Shown one piece after another: positions 1 through 8,814 of a stretch of 64,000 bases of DNA (position 1 is the stretch's first letter; each line of letters starts with the position of its first letter). The position numbers and the translations under genes were made by a program. The stretch comes from an uncultured Gemmatimonadales bacterium (GTDB taxonomy: Bacteria > Gemmatimonadota > Gemmatimonadetes > Longimicrobiales > Gaopeijiaceae), in assembly GCA_937919655.1 (NCBI GenBank), contig CALFPJ010000078.1:24172-88171 (forward strand), read 5' to 3'. Below the pieces are notes generated by a model, which did no database searches, was not told the origin of the DNA, and saw only the letters and a list, made by a program, of their open reading frames with translations.

Positions 1-606
1 CTGCACGGTCGACCGTCCGCGGTGCGCCTCGTCGACGGATTCGTCTACATCGCGGTGCCCAGCCTCGTGGCCTGGCAGATCCTCCCGCATGCCTGGAATG
101 ACCGGACGTTGGTGCCCCTGGCTGCGCTGGGACTCGGCATACTGGTACCCACCCTCTTCGAGCGGGCCTCCCACGCGCTCGAGACGCACACGGACAATCT
201 GGCGATTGTCGTCGGCATCTCGGGACTGGTGGTACATGCCCTGCTCGAAGGCGCGGCGCTCGCCCCAGCTGCGGGGTCCATCGCCGTCCCCTTTGCCCTG
301 GCAGTGGTGCTTCACCGTGTTCCTGTCGGTCTTGTGATATGGTGGCTGCTGAGACCTCGGCACGGCCGGGGCATCGCGACCTCCGGCGTAGCGGCTGTAG
401 TCCTCGCAACGCTGGCGGGATACGCGGTGGGGGCGAACCTGCCGCTCGGGGACCACACCTTCGGGGTCGAAGTCTACCAGGCCTTTGTGAGCGGGTCGCT
501 CATGCATGTGGTCTTTCATCAAGGCAGACGCGACCACCAACATGAGCATCCTCAAGGTCATGACCACGAGCACGAGCACGAGCACGGGCACGACCACAAC
601 CAATAG
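1..606 (+). CDS. ZIP-family-like metal permease, 5' end outside window
   Basis: The frame is open from the first base; a GTG at 22 is the first possible start but the gene probably begins upstream. The protein is a run of hydrophobic helices followed by a His-rich tail. The segment HALLEGAALA resembles ZIP helix IV (usually HNxxDG), and HRVPVGLVIWWLLRP resembles helix V (usually HExPHE). Several metal-ligand positions are therefore substituted, so it may be a divergent or non-transporting member. The C-terminus is a histidine/glutamate tail (HEHEHEHGHDH), of the kind that binds divalent metals such as zinc. Family assignment is inferred from motif pattern only; a generic membrane protein with a metal-binding tail is the alternative. 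Confidence 0.55.
   Translation: MHGRPSAVRLVDGFVYIAVPSLVAWQILPHAWNDRTLVPLAALGLGILVPTLFERASHALETHTDNLAIVVGISGLVVHALLEGAALAPAAGSIAVPFALAVVLHRVPVGLVIWWLLRPRHGRGIATSGVAAVVLATLAGYAVGANLPLGDHTFGVEVYQAFVSGSLMHVVFHQGRRDHQHEHPQGHDHEHEHEHGHDHNQ
565..594 (+). repeat. CACGAG-type hexamer repeat encoding the His-rich tail
   Basis: Three exact CACGAG units are followed by CACGGG and CACGAC, coding for alternating His and acidic or Gly residues at the end of the ZIP-like protein. Such a run is prone to slippage, so tail length probably varies between strains. Confidence 0.7.
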
Positions 607-728
607 CCGAACCGAGACTCGAGGCCATGACCCGGCAGGCCCGGCGCAGCTTCCTCGCGTCGGCCGCGCGCCCTACCGTGGATTTCGGCCCGGGCTGTTA
701 GGTCGAATCAGGCCAACGAGGAGGGCCT

Positions 729-905
729 ATCAGTCAACTCGAACGTGAAAGCACCTTTCTGACTTCCCTAGCCAGAAAGAACATCCGCTTCCCGTCACTG
801 ATCGCTCCCCTTTGGGAGGAGCCGCCCTACGAAACTTACCGTAGACGGTCGCGGCCGTTTCTGCTCAGGCCCATCGGCGACGCTCTCTTTTCGCTGAGGT
901 CGTGA
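729..905 (+). CDS. Possible mini-ORF coupled to the downstream ATPase gene, no standard start codon
   Basis: A 58-residue frame has no recognisable domain and ends in TGA at 903-905. That stop overlaps the GTG start of the next gene as GTGA, the same coupling seen at three other gene pairs in this window. An AGGAGG-type ribosome-binding sequence at 719-724 lies just before an ATC codon at 729. No ATG, GTG or TTG exists in this frame after the stop at 699. Initiation would have to use ATC, or the start codon has been lost. The predicted peptide is basic (YRRRSRPFLLRPIGDALFSL). The frame could be chance; the ribosome-binding site and overlap are the only support. Confidence 0.3.
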   Translation: MSQLERESTFLTSLARKNIRFPSLIAPLWEEPPYETYRRRSRPFLLRPIGDALFSLRS

Positions 906-2659
906 CCGACTTTGTGGGGGGAAGCCTTCTTGGGGGCGTGTTCGCCCAACTGGTAGGCGCGAGCCTGGCACCCGCGCTGGCAGCCGGCGGCACCATCCTG
1001 GCTATCATCAGCAGGGTGCGCCGGGCCCTCTTCGGTGAGTGGATCAACGACGGAGTCCATCTGTTGGCACGAGACCTGCGCTCCACGGGTCCTCCCATGG
1101 ACTTCTCTCGCCAGCACGAACTGCTCAGCGAGGGGGACCTGGATGGCGCCCCGAAGCTCTTCGAAGAGGAGAGCATAGAGCGCAGCGGGAATCCAGCCCC
1201 GCTCGTCGAGGCCGCGCGCATTCTCCGGGATCGCGGTCGCTACAAGCAGGCCATCGAGTATTTCATGAAGGCCCTGGACGTGCCCGACTTGGACGACCGC
1301 CGGGCGTCCGTTTTCGTAAAACAGATCTCGGAGATCTACCGCCGTAATTTGTCCAATGCAGAGGGCGCGATCCCCGCTCTTGAGATCCTGGTCGGACGTT
1401 ACCCCGACTCGAGCGAAGTCGAATGGGCATGGAAGGAGCTCACGGTCGGCATGGTGGTGTCACAGGCGGCAGACCAAGACCACCACGGGGCCCACGGGGC
1501 CCACGTGCCCGCCGTGAAGGCGGTGGAAAGAATCCTCTCGGAAGCGTTCGTCTCGCATGCATCCGATGTCCACCTCGAGGACTACGCCGGGGGGCTGCGG
1601 GTCCGGTATCGGATCGATGGCATTCTCCAGGACGCAGATCCTCCTCCCGCACGGATCCGCACGGCCATCCTCGCACGACTCCGCGTGATGGCCGGTCTCA
1701 ACCCCTCAGAACACCCCCTACCTCAGGACGCCCGCATTCGTGTCCCTTTCGCGGGCCGCGAGGTGGATATCCCCGTGTCCACGGTGCCGACCCTGCACGG
1801 AGAGAGTATCGCGTTACGCATCCTAGACTCTGAGGCAGGGACGAGCACACTGGAAGACCTCGGCCTCTCCGTCCACGACCTCAAGCGTCTGCTCAAGGTG
1901 TCCGAGAGACCCAACGGGATGATCCTGACCACCGGCCCTGGCGGCTCCGGCAAAGCGACGACGCTCCATGCGCTCGTGCGGCACCTGTCGACCGGCCGAG
2001 AGAAGATCTTCACCGTGGAGGACCCGGTCGAATACGGCATTCCAGGCGTTTGTCAGGTCTCTGTGAACCATAAGGCAGGGCTGACCTTCGCGAGCCTGCT
2101 TCGCTCGTTGGTCCGACAGGACCCCGACGTGTTACTCGTTGGAGAGATCCGGGACACCGAGACTGCGGAAATCGCGACTCACGCAGCGCTGACTGGCCAC
2201 CTGGTACTGTCGACGCTGCATACCATCGACGCGATCTCGGCCCTTCACCGTCTGGTCGACATCGGCGTCCAAGACTACTTGGTCGTGCACACCCTCGAGG
2301 CCGTCATGGCCCAACGCCTGGTCCGTCGCGTCTGCCGCAAGTGTGCCGAGGAGCACCCTGTGAGTGAACACGACGCTGCCGCCTTGGGGCCCACCGCAGA
2401 GGGTCTCACCAAGAGCTTTGCCGGCAAGGGCTGTGACCGTTGCAGAGACACAGGCTTCAAGGGCAGGATCGGCGTCTACGAGCTGCTCCTAGTAAGCGAT
2501 GAGCTCAGACAGGCCTTCCTCCGGCGGGCGGACAAGGCCGAGTTGGCGACCATCGCCAGCCAAAATGGAATGATGACGCTGAGGGAGGACGGCATCCAGA
2601 AGATCCGTGACGGCATCACGACGCCCCAAGAGGTCGTCAGGGCCACAACAATCATGTAA
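902..2659 (+). CDS. TPR / GspE-PilB-type secretion ATPase with altered Walker A
   Basis: The 585-residue protein begins with a hydrophobic stretch (residues 4-45), then a TPR-like helical region (about 70-175), then a complete type II secretion/type IV pilus ATPase domain. The ATPase domain shows PQDARIRVPFAGREVDIP, the Asp box and Walker B (PDVLLVGEIRD), the His box (THAALTGHLVLSTLHT), and two CxxC pairs near the C-terminus (CRKC and CDRC) as in zinc-binding PilB/GspE proteins. The P-loop at residues 345-352 reads GPGGSGKA: the Thr/Ser after the catalytic Lys351, which normally coordinates magnesium, is Ala. Canonical N1 domains of PilB/GspE are replaced by TPRs. No pilin or secretin genes are adjacent, so the partner machine is unknown. 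GTG start at 902 is supported by the GTGA overlap. Confidence 0.9.
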   Translation: MTDFVGGSLLGGVFAQLVGASLAPALAAGGTILAIISRVRRALFGEWINDGVHLLARDLRSTGPPMDFSRQHELLSEGDLDGAPKLFEEESIERSGNPAPLVEAARILRDRGRYKQAIEYFMKALDVPDLDDRRASVFVKQISEIYRRNLSNAEGAIPALEILVGRYPDSSEVEWAWKELTVGMVVSQAADQDHHGAHGAHVPAVKAVERILSEAFVSHASDVHLEDYAGGLRVRYRIDGILQDADPPPARIRTAILARLRVMAGLNPSEHPLPQDARIRVPFAGREVDIPVSTVPTLHGESIALRILDSEAGTSTLEDLGLSVHDLKRLLKVSERPNGMILTTGPGGSGKATTLHALVRHLSTGREKIFTVEDPVEYGIPGVCQVSVNHKAGLTFASLLRSLVRQDPDVLLVGEIRDTETAEIATHAALTGHLVLSTLHTIDAISALHRLVDIGVQDYLVVHTLEAVMAQRLVRRVCRKCAEEHPVSEHDAAALGPTAEGLTKSFAGKGCDRCRDTGFKGRIGVYELLLVSDELRQAFLRRADKAELATIASQNGMMTLREDGIQKIRDGITTPQEVVRATTIM

Positions 2660-2706
2660 TTTTTTGTCGTTCTGACCGACTCAACAACATCGCAAGGACT
2701 CCTTCC

Positions 2707-3858
2707 ATGACCCGCCGCACGCTGGGACTCTCCGCCACGATCGCCCTTGTCGCGTCCGGCTGTTCGGACGCACACGTGTCTGGACCCGAACGGGCGGCCT
2801 ACCTCACGCTCATGGGCCAGGACACCCTGGCCGTCGAGTGGATCGAGTTCGGCGAAGGCTACGTAGATGCACAGGCCCTACTGCGCGGCACCCGGACAAC
2901 GTTCGGGGAATACCACCTCGAGATGTCGGACGCCGGCGAACTCATGGCGTACTCGGCGAGGACGTATGCGGGCGGCTCGAACGCCGGTGAGTTGCTCAGG
3001 TCGGAGACGCTCGTCTCGGACGGCGCCGGACGGGCTATGGTCACGACCCAAGGCGGAGAGGAACAGCGCCGGGACTTCGACGCACCCACTGGTTCTGTTC
3101 CCTTCGTGGACATCCTCCACTGGCCCTTCGAAGCCGCGTTGCGGTGGCAGGTCAGGCAGGGCTCGATCGGCGACGCGGTGTCCACCTTCAGCGGCCGCGG
3201 CATGAGCTTCGCGCTCACACAAAACGGTAGCGGCAGCTGGGGACTGCGACACCCGAGCCGAGGCGTCTCAACCGTCCAGCTCGACGAAGAGGGTCGCATC
3301 CTCGCGTTGGACGGGACCGGGTCCACTCGCGCCTATGACCTCACCCGGCACGCCTGGGACGAGCTGGACATGGCCGCCATGGGCACCGCCTTCGCCGACC
3401 GCCCTCTGGGTGACTTATCCGGACGTGGGCTGATCAGAGCCGAGATCGCCGGCATTGCCTTCGCCGGCGACTACGGCGCACCCCAGAAGCGCGGCCGGAC
3501 GATCTTTGGAGAATTGCTTACCTACGGGGTGTGGTGGAGGACCGGAGCGAACAATGCAACGCAGTTCTCGTTCGACGGTGACATCACGATCGATGGTGTC
3601 GTGATTCCGGCGGGAGACTACAGCCTCACGTCGATTCCGGATGCAGACGGTGGTACGCTGATTATCAGCCGTCGCACGGGTCAGGGCGGGCAGAGCTACG
3701 ACGAAGCGGAAGATCAGGCCCGAGTGCGCCTCCGCCGCGACGCGCTAGACGAAACAGTAGAGGTCTTCGAGATCCGCGTAGTGGCGGCGGATGATGGGGG
3801 GCGGATCGAGTTGCGTTGGGACGACGTAGTGTACTGGGTGCCGTTCACGGTTAACTAA
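2707..3858 (+). CDS. Lipoprotein with C-terminal DUF2911 domain
   Basis: The 383-residue protein opens with a lipoprotein signal (LVASGCSDA; Cys at residue 19), so it should be anchored in the outer or inner membrane facing the periplasm. The middle has no recognisable domain. The C-terminal part (about 255-383) matches DUF2911: an RGRTIFGELLTYGVWWRTGA segment, followed by the ATQFSFDGDI and IPAGDYSLTSIPD segments. DUF2911 proteins are secreted and common in Gemmatimonadota and Bacteroidota; their function is not known. The gene follows the ATPase by 47 bases and is probably expressed separately. The ATG at 2707 puts the signal peptide at the exact N-terminus. Confidence 0.8.
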   Translation: MTRRTLGLSATIALVASGCSDAHVSGPERAAYLTLMGQDTLAVEWIEFGEGYVDAQALLRGTRTTFGEYHLEMSDAGELMAYSARTYAGGSNAGELLRSETLVSDGAGRAMVTTQGGEEQRRDFDAPTGSVPFVDILHWPFEAALRWQVRQGSIGDAVSTFSGRGMSFALTQNGSGSWGLRHPSRGVSTVQLDEEGRILALDGTGSTRAYDLTRHAWDELDMAAMGTAFADRPLGDLSGRGLIRAEIAGIAFAGDYGAPQKRGRTIFGELLTYGVWWRTGANNATQFSFDGDITIDGVVIPAGDYSLTSIPDADGGTLIISRRTGQGGQSYDEAEDQARVRLRRDALDETVEVFEIRVVAADDGGRIELRWDDVVYWVPFTVN

Positions 3859-3872
3859 AGTGAACTAACAAG

Positions 3873-3907
3873 CCGCCTTGCTCCCTCAACTACCTTCTAC
3901 AAGGCGG
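3873..3907. terminator. Possible bidirectional terminator between convergent genes
   Basis: CCGCCTTG and CAAGGCGG form an 8-bp stem with a 19-nt loop in the gap between the convergent DUF2911 and aminotransferase genes. There is no clear T-run, so this is a weak call. Confidence 0.35.
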
Positions 3908-3934
3908 GAGGCTGAACCGCCCCGCTCGGCGCTC

Positions 3935-5422
3935 CTACGAGGCCCGTGGTCCATTCAGCATCGCATCCCGCAACTGCGCAACGATGAGGTCGACCTCTGC
4001 GGACGTAACGTGGAAGTGTGGCGTAAAGCGGAGAGAATTTTCGCCGCCGTGAATGACGCCGATGCCGTTGAAACGCATGTACTCCTCCGCGCTGTCCTTG
4101 CCGTAGGCCTTGTACTTCGGATCAAGTTCGCAGGAAAAGAGCAAGCCGGTGCCCTGCACCGCCGTGATCGGACCATCCAGTTCCGCGGCCAACGCTTCGA
4201 GCTTCTCCAGAAACTCGTGTCCCCTGTCTACGATGTTGGCGCGAACCTCAGGGGTCACTATGCCGAGCACGGCTGCTCCGACGTCCATCGCCCGAGGATT
4301 GGCGGTCATGGTGTTCCCGTAGACGCCCTTCCTGTAGAGACCCGAAGCACGCCGGGTCATCGCGAGAACCGACAGAGGGAACTGCCCCCCGTTTAGCGCT
4401 TTTGAGTACGTCTCCATGTCTGGAGCAGCGAGCTCTTCGAACCCGGGAAAGTCCACGATGGAGAGGTAGCCCGTCGCTCGCAGGCCCGCCTGGATCGAAT
4501 CCACGACAAGCAAAGTGTCGTGGGCCGCGGTCAACTCCCGCGCCACCTCGTAGAACTCCGGAGTGACCGCGACCCCTGGGTTGCCCTCGCCCATCACCGG
4601 CTCGATCAGCATTGCCTCAATGAAGAAGCCCGCGCTGTTCGCGCGCTCGAAGGCGAGCCGAAGTGCGCTAGTGTCGTTTATGGGAACCGCAAGGAGGTCG
4701 TCACTTCCGCGGAAGGTTGCGAGGTGTTTCTCGTAGGTCGGGCGGGTTGCGTGAGAGAACTCAGCCGCGCGCCCTGTGCGTCCGTGGAAGCTCCCCTCGA
4801 GGACCAGCTTCTTCACCGGGAGCCCGGCATACCGGGCTCCCACGTCGGTTTGCAACTTTGCGTTGATGTCCAGGATGCGGGTAGCCACCGACACCGCCTC
4901 CGAGCCCGAATTCATCGCAAGGAAGTCGCTGAACGGGCAGCCCCCGGCCCGGGCCTGCCCAATTTCCTTCTGGAGCGCCCGGACCAGCCGTAGCTGTGAG
5001 GCGTTGGCGGTCATGACATTGGCCATCACCTGGGGGCGACTCATTGCCTTCAGAACCGGCTCGGGCACGTGCCCGAACCCGAGCATCCCGTAGCCGCCGC
5101 TGTCGTGAACAACCGCTCCCTTCGTGGTCACAACCCAAGGGCCGCGGGCGGCGAGCGACACATACGGATTGACCGTGTCGTCGCTGTAGAAGTTCACGAA
5201 GCTGCCCTGAATGCTGCGGATCTGCTCCATTTCCCCCATGCCAACGAGTTCCGGGAACTCCTCGCTCAGCGCCTCGTATTCCGCGGTCGCCGCCTCAACC
5301 GCATCGACGAGGGTCGAGTCGTGTTGGCAAAACGAGCAGACCGTGTCATCGGATAGCCCGACCGTGCGACGCTCGCCAGCAGCGGAGCGAAGAGCATCGA
5401 GTTGTTCCAGTACACTGGCCAA
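3935..5422 (-). CDS. Class III (acetylornithine/omega-type) PLP aminotransferase
   Basis: The 495-residue protein has the class III aminotransferase fold: a GGYGMLGFGHVPEPVLKA segment in the N-terminal half, NSGSEAVSVATR for phosphate binding, LLVVDSIQAGLRATG in place of the usual DEVQxGxGRTG, and the Schiff-base lysine in YSKALNGGQFPLSV. The C-terminus has ENSLRFTPHFHVTSAEVDL, normal for the family. The family moves an amino group between an amine or omega-amino acid and a 2-oxo acid in the cytoplasm. The N-terminal extension of about 80 residues and the Asp-Ser in the cofactor motif set it apart from classical ArgD, so the substrate cannot be named; lysine 6-aminotransferase-like activity is one option. 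It stands alone, convergent with the DUF2911 gene. Confidence 0.85.
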   Translation of the reverse strand: MASVLEQLDALRSAAGERRTVGLSDDTVCSFCQHDSTLVDAVEAATAEYEALSEEFPELVGMGEMEQIRSIQGSFVNFYSDDTVNPYVSLAARGPWVVTTKGAVVHDSGGYGMLGFGHVPEPVLKAMSRPQVMANVMTANASQLRLVRALQKEIGQARAGGCPFSDFLAMNSGSEAVSVATRILDINAKLQTDVGARYAGLPVKKLVLEGSFHGRTGRAAEFSHATRPTYEKHLATFRGSDDLLAVPINDTSALRLAFERANSAGFFIEAMLIEPVMGEGNPGVAVTPEFYEVARELTAAHDTLLVVDSIQAGLRATGYLSIVDFPGFEELAAPDMETYSKALNGGQFPLSVLAMTRRASGLYRKGVYGNTMTANPRAMDVGAAVLGIVTPEVRANIVDRGHEFLEKLEALAAELDGPITAVQGTGLLFSCELDPKYKAYGKDSAEEYMRFNGIGVIHGGENSLRFTPHFHVTSAEVDLIVAQLRDAMLNGPRAS

Positions 5423-5637
5423 GGGGACCTCAGGGCAAATTCACGAGTGCAATAGGGCCGATTGACCCTGTACGAACTTCGACTCGCGCCGTTGTACGTC
5501 AAGCCATGCCCCGGACGATAAGGGGCGCGCTTCCGCGGGGCCGCCCCTGGGGAAGCGCCCAGGAAACATCTCCCTTCTGGCGCCAACTCTCTGCAGGTCA
5601 GAGGATTACACAATATTTCTCGTACCGAGTCGGCTTC

Positions 5638-7206
5638 ATGCATCACGCTCTTGTTCGCCTCGCGATCCTCGTTTTGGCTCTCGCATTGCCCGGGCTCGCC
5701 CGCGCTCAGGCCGCACCCCCGCCCGGTTTCGATGACTTCGTCGCCTCCGTCATGGACCGCTTCGAGGTTCCTGGGCTCTCGGTCGCGATCGTTAAGGACG
5801 GCCAGGTCGTCATGGCGAAGGGCTACGGCCTTCGCAAGCTGGGTTCATCAGCGCCGGTAGATGCCGAGACCCTCTTCGGCATCGCCTCGAACACCAAAGT
5901 GTTCACAGCCACCGCCTTGGGCATCCTGGTTGAGGAAGGAAAACTCGACTGGGACGCTCCAGTCATTCGCTACCTCCCTGACTTTCAGATGTACGACGCA
6001 TGGGTGACGCGGCAGATCACCGTGCGGGACCTTCTTGTGCACCGCAGCGGGCTTGGGCTAGGGGCGGGCGACCTCATGTTCTGGCCACCGACCACCTTCA
6101 CGCGACCGGAGTTGGTGGAGCGCCTTCGTTACATCCCCCCGGCGACAAGCTTTAGAAGCGCGTACGCATACGACAACGTCCTGTACCCCGTGGCGGGCGA
6201 GGTCATCGCCGCAGTTAGTGGGATGAGTTGGGAAGACTTCGTTGAGACCAGGATCCTGCGGCCGGTGGGGATGACAGGCTCTGCGGTACGGTTGTCTCAT
6301 CCTGACGAAGTGCCCAACGCCGCCATGACCCACGCGCGCGTCGAAGGTGAGGTGCGCCCTGTCACGCCCTACTTGGGTGATAACGTGAACCCAGCCGGGG
6401 GGATCTTCTCGAATGCTCAGGACATGGCCCGCTGGATCATGGTGCAGATCGACTCCGGACGGGTCGCCGGAGGCGCTCGGGTCTTCGGGGCCTCCGTCAC
6501 TCGTGAGCTCTGGAAACCGGTCACGCCCATCCAATTCGGCAATCCGCCCGCCGAGCTGGCCCCGCTCCGTCACGACTTCCAGTTCTATGCGCTCGGCTTG
6601 GGTGTGCGGGACTATCGGGGGCATCGCATGCTCACGCACACCGGCGGCCTCCCTGGCTACTTGTCGCAGGTCGCGTTTATTCCAGAGTTGGGTCTGGGTG
6701 TGGTCGTACTCACCAACCAGGAGTCCGGAGAGGCATTCAACTCGATCACTTATGAGGTGCTCGATCACTACATGGACGCCCCCGACTGGGACTGGCTAGA
6801 GGGCTTTGCCGCAGTAAAGGCGCGGGCCGATGCGGCCCTTGCGGCATTCGAGGCCAACAGCGCCGCACAGCGAGATGAGTCTTCGACGCCGTCGCTCGAG
6901 TTGGCGGGGTATGTCGGCACATATCGCGACGCGTGGTATGGGGACATCGACGTCGCTCAGGAAGGCAGCGGTCTCGAGATCCGCTTCTCACGCAGCCCCG
7001 ATCTGATCGGCGACATGGTTCACTGGCAGCACGACACTTTCCTCGTGAGGTGGCACGCGCGCGAACTCAGAGCCGATGCGTTTATCACATTCACGCTGAC
7101 GCCTGAGGGTGGGATCGACCACGCCACCATGAAACCCGCGTCACCCGCCGTCGATTTCAGTTTCGATTTTCAGGATCTGCTGCTGAGGCCCGTCGTGGGA
7201 AGATGA
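5638..7206 (+). CDS. Secreted serine hydrolase, beta-lactamase class C fold
   Basis: The ATG at 5638 is preferred because it is directly followed by a signal peptide ending ALPGLARA-Q; an upstream ATG would add 44 residues without signal character. The 522-residue protein carries the three penicillin-binding/class C motifs: SNTK (Ser84, Lys87), YDN (Tyr178 to Asn180) and HTGG (His334) in place of KTG. A C-terminal DUF3471-like beta-barrel begins near LAGYVGTYRDAWYGD. Proteins with this pattern (EstB, D-aminopeptidase and LACTB-like) hydrolyse esters, beta-lactams or D-amino-acid peptides in the periplasm. The exact substrate is not readable from sequence. It lies at the head of a run of secreted hydrolases on the same strand. 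Confidence 0.88.
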   Translation: MHHALVRLAILVLALALPGLARAQAAPPPGFDDFVASVMDRFEVPGLSVAIVKDGQVVMAKGYGLRKLGSSAPVDAETLFGIASNTKVFTATALGILVEEGKLDWDAPVIRYLPDFQMYDAWVTRQITVRDLLVHRSGLGLGAGDLMFWPPTTFTRPELVERLRYIPPATSFRSAYAYDNVLYPVAGEVIAAVSGMSWEDFVETRILRPVGMTGSAVRLSHPDEVPNAAMTHARVEGEVRPVTPYLGDNVNPAGGIFSNAQDMARWIMVQIDSGRVAGGARVFGASVTRELWKPVTPIQFGNPPAELAPLRHDFQFYALGLGVRDYRGHRMLTHTGGLPGYLSQVAFIPELGLGVVVLTNQESGEAFNSITYEVLDHYMDAPDWDWLEGFAAVKARADAALAAFEANSAAQRDESSTPSLELAGYVGTYRDAWYGDIDVAQEGSGLEIRFSRSPDLIGDMVHWQHDTFLVRWHARELRADAFITFTLTPEGGIDHATMKPASPAVDFSFDFQDLLLRPVVGR

Positions 7207-7376
7207 GGCTGGGGGAGGCAATCGGCGTGGGAGCCCCGTGGGTCCAAGGCGGACTCCACCGCGACGTGGTGCCCGAAGTCCCACCTGCGTAGTCTTTGTT
7301 CGGACAAGTCGCTCAATACCCCATTTTCACCTACCTCTTCCAGACGACAGCCATGCTACGGTATCCAAATCCAGCC

Positions 7377-8630
7377 ATGCTCGTCGCGATCGCGCTTTTG
7401 CAGGTCGCGTCCACGCCGCTCACCGCCCAGACAGCGGGAAGCCGCTTCAGCGATCAAGTGCGCGAGAACAGAACCGTCCAGGACGCCGTTCAGTGGATCG
7501 ACGACAACTACGACGCCCAGGTCGAGGAGTGGATCCTCATTACTGAAATCCCCGCCAAGTCCACGATGGAGCAGGCGCGGGGGGCCTACGTCCGCGCCCA
7601 GATGGAGGCGGAGGGCCTGGAGGTGAGCACTGACTCCATCGGAAACGTGACAGGCATCCGCCGGGGTGCCGGGGGCGGACAAACGGTGGTGTTCGCTGCC
7701 CACATGGACACGGTTCATCCTCAGGACACTGATGTGTCCGTGACCCGGGACGGGGACATCCTCCGAGCGCCGGGCATCTTCGACAACAGCGCCTCGGTGG
7801 CCAACATGCTGGCCACCATTCGGGCCATGAACCGAGCCGGCGTCCGGACCCAGGGAGACGTGATCTTCGTCGCCACCGTCCAGGAGGAACTGGGACTCGT
7901 CGGGATGAACTATTGGCTCGACAACAACCCCGGGGTCACCGACATGCTCGTGGCGATGGACGGAGGCCTCGGCGGGGTTTCATACGGCGCGCTGGGCATC
8001 TACTGGACCCGGTACTGGTTCCGTGGCGAGGGGTCGCACACCAACTCGAGCACCGGGAAGCCCCACCCCGTGCGGGCCCTTTCCGAAGCGGTAGACCGCA
8101 TCTATGAGCTCGAAATTCCCGAGGGCCAGGGCGGCGCCGTGTTCAACATCGGCATGATCGGGGGGGGCAAGATCTTCAACGGCATCCCCCAAGACATATT
8201 CTTCACGATGGATCTGCGCTCGGTTAACCCTGCGCTCCTAGATTCCCTGGACGCCGAGATCGAATCCCGGGTCGGCGCGGCAGCACGCGACCACAAGGTC
8301 CAGTGGGATGTGGAGCGGGTGCAGCAGATGCCCGCAGGAGGCACGCCGGAGCAGCTCGGAGACCGCGCCGACCACCCGGTAGTCGTCACGGCGTTGGACG
8401 TCTACAACAGCCTGGATATCCCCACCCGTGGGCGCCCATCCGGCTCCACGGACGGGAACGCAGGCGTCGTACGCGGCATCCCATCCATCGCGGTGGGCCG
8501 AGGCACAGGCGGAGACCAGCACACCCTCACGGAGTACGCCGACGGGACGAGCGCACGGAAGGCGACCATCGCGATCATCTACCTGGCGGCATCGCTTGCC
8601 GGGGTGGCGTCCGTAGCGTCGATCTCATGA
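7377..8630 (+). CDS. Secreted M20-family metallopeptidase
   Basis: Starting at the ATG at 7377 gives a signal peptide (LVAIALLQVASTPLTAQ); an ATG at 7353 is an alternative. The 417-residue protein has the M20 dinuclear-zinc signature: HMDTV (His109, Asp111), FDNSASVANML with the bridging Asp, catalytic Glu170 and metal-binding Glu171 in VQEELGLVG, and a late His in GGDQHTLTEYADG. The central lid domain, which mediates dimerisation, begins near YWFRGEGSHTNSS. M20 enzymes of this type (peptidase T/dipeptidase-like) release amino acids from short peptides; the secretion signal places it in the periplasm or outside. It probably works with the neighbouring hydrolases in peptide scavenging. Confidence 0.9.
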   Translation: MLVAIALLQVASTPLTAQTAGSRFSDQVRENRTVQDAVQWIDDNYDAQVEEWILITEIPAKSTMEQARGAYVRAQMEAEGLEVSTDSIGNVTGIRRGAGGGQTVVFAAHMDTVHPQDTDVSVTRDGDILRAPGIFDNSASVANMLATIRAMNRAGVRTQGDVIFVATVQEELGLVGMNYWLDNNPGVTDMLVAMDGGLGGVSYGALGIYWTRYWFRGEGSHTNSSTGKPHPVRALSEAVDRIYELEIPEGQGGAVFNIGMIGGGKIFNGIPQDIFFTMDLRSVNPALLDSLDAEIESRVGAAARDHKVQWDVERVQQMPAGGTPEQLGDRADHPVVVTALDVYNSLDIPTRGRPSGSTDGNAGVVRGIPSIAVGRGTGGDQHTLTEYADGTSARKATIAIIYLAASLAGVASVASIS

Positions 8631-8814
8631 GGGGCGTGGGTTCTCTCGGTCGCCCGCCTTCAGCACCCAGCACCCGAACGCATCGCATCCCACCCGTCCG
8701 GATTCCCCAACCCCACCAACCGTGATAGGCTGCACACAGTCCTATCCTATCACGTCTGGTGGGGCCGGGAGCGGACGTCCGCTCACAGTCTTCAGGTACT
8801 CTTTGGGGGATTTC

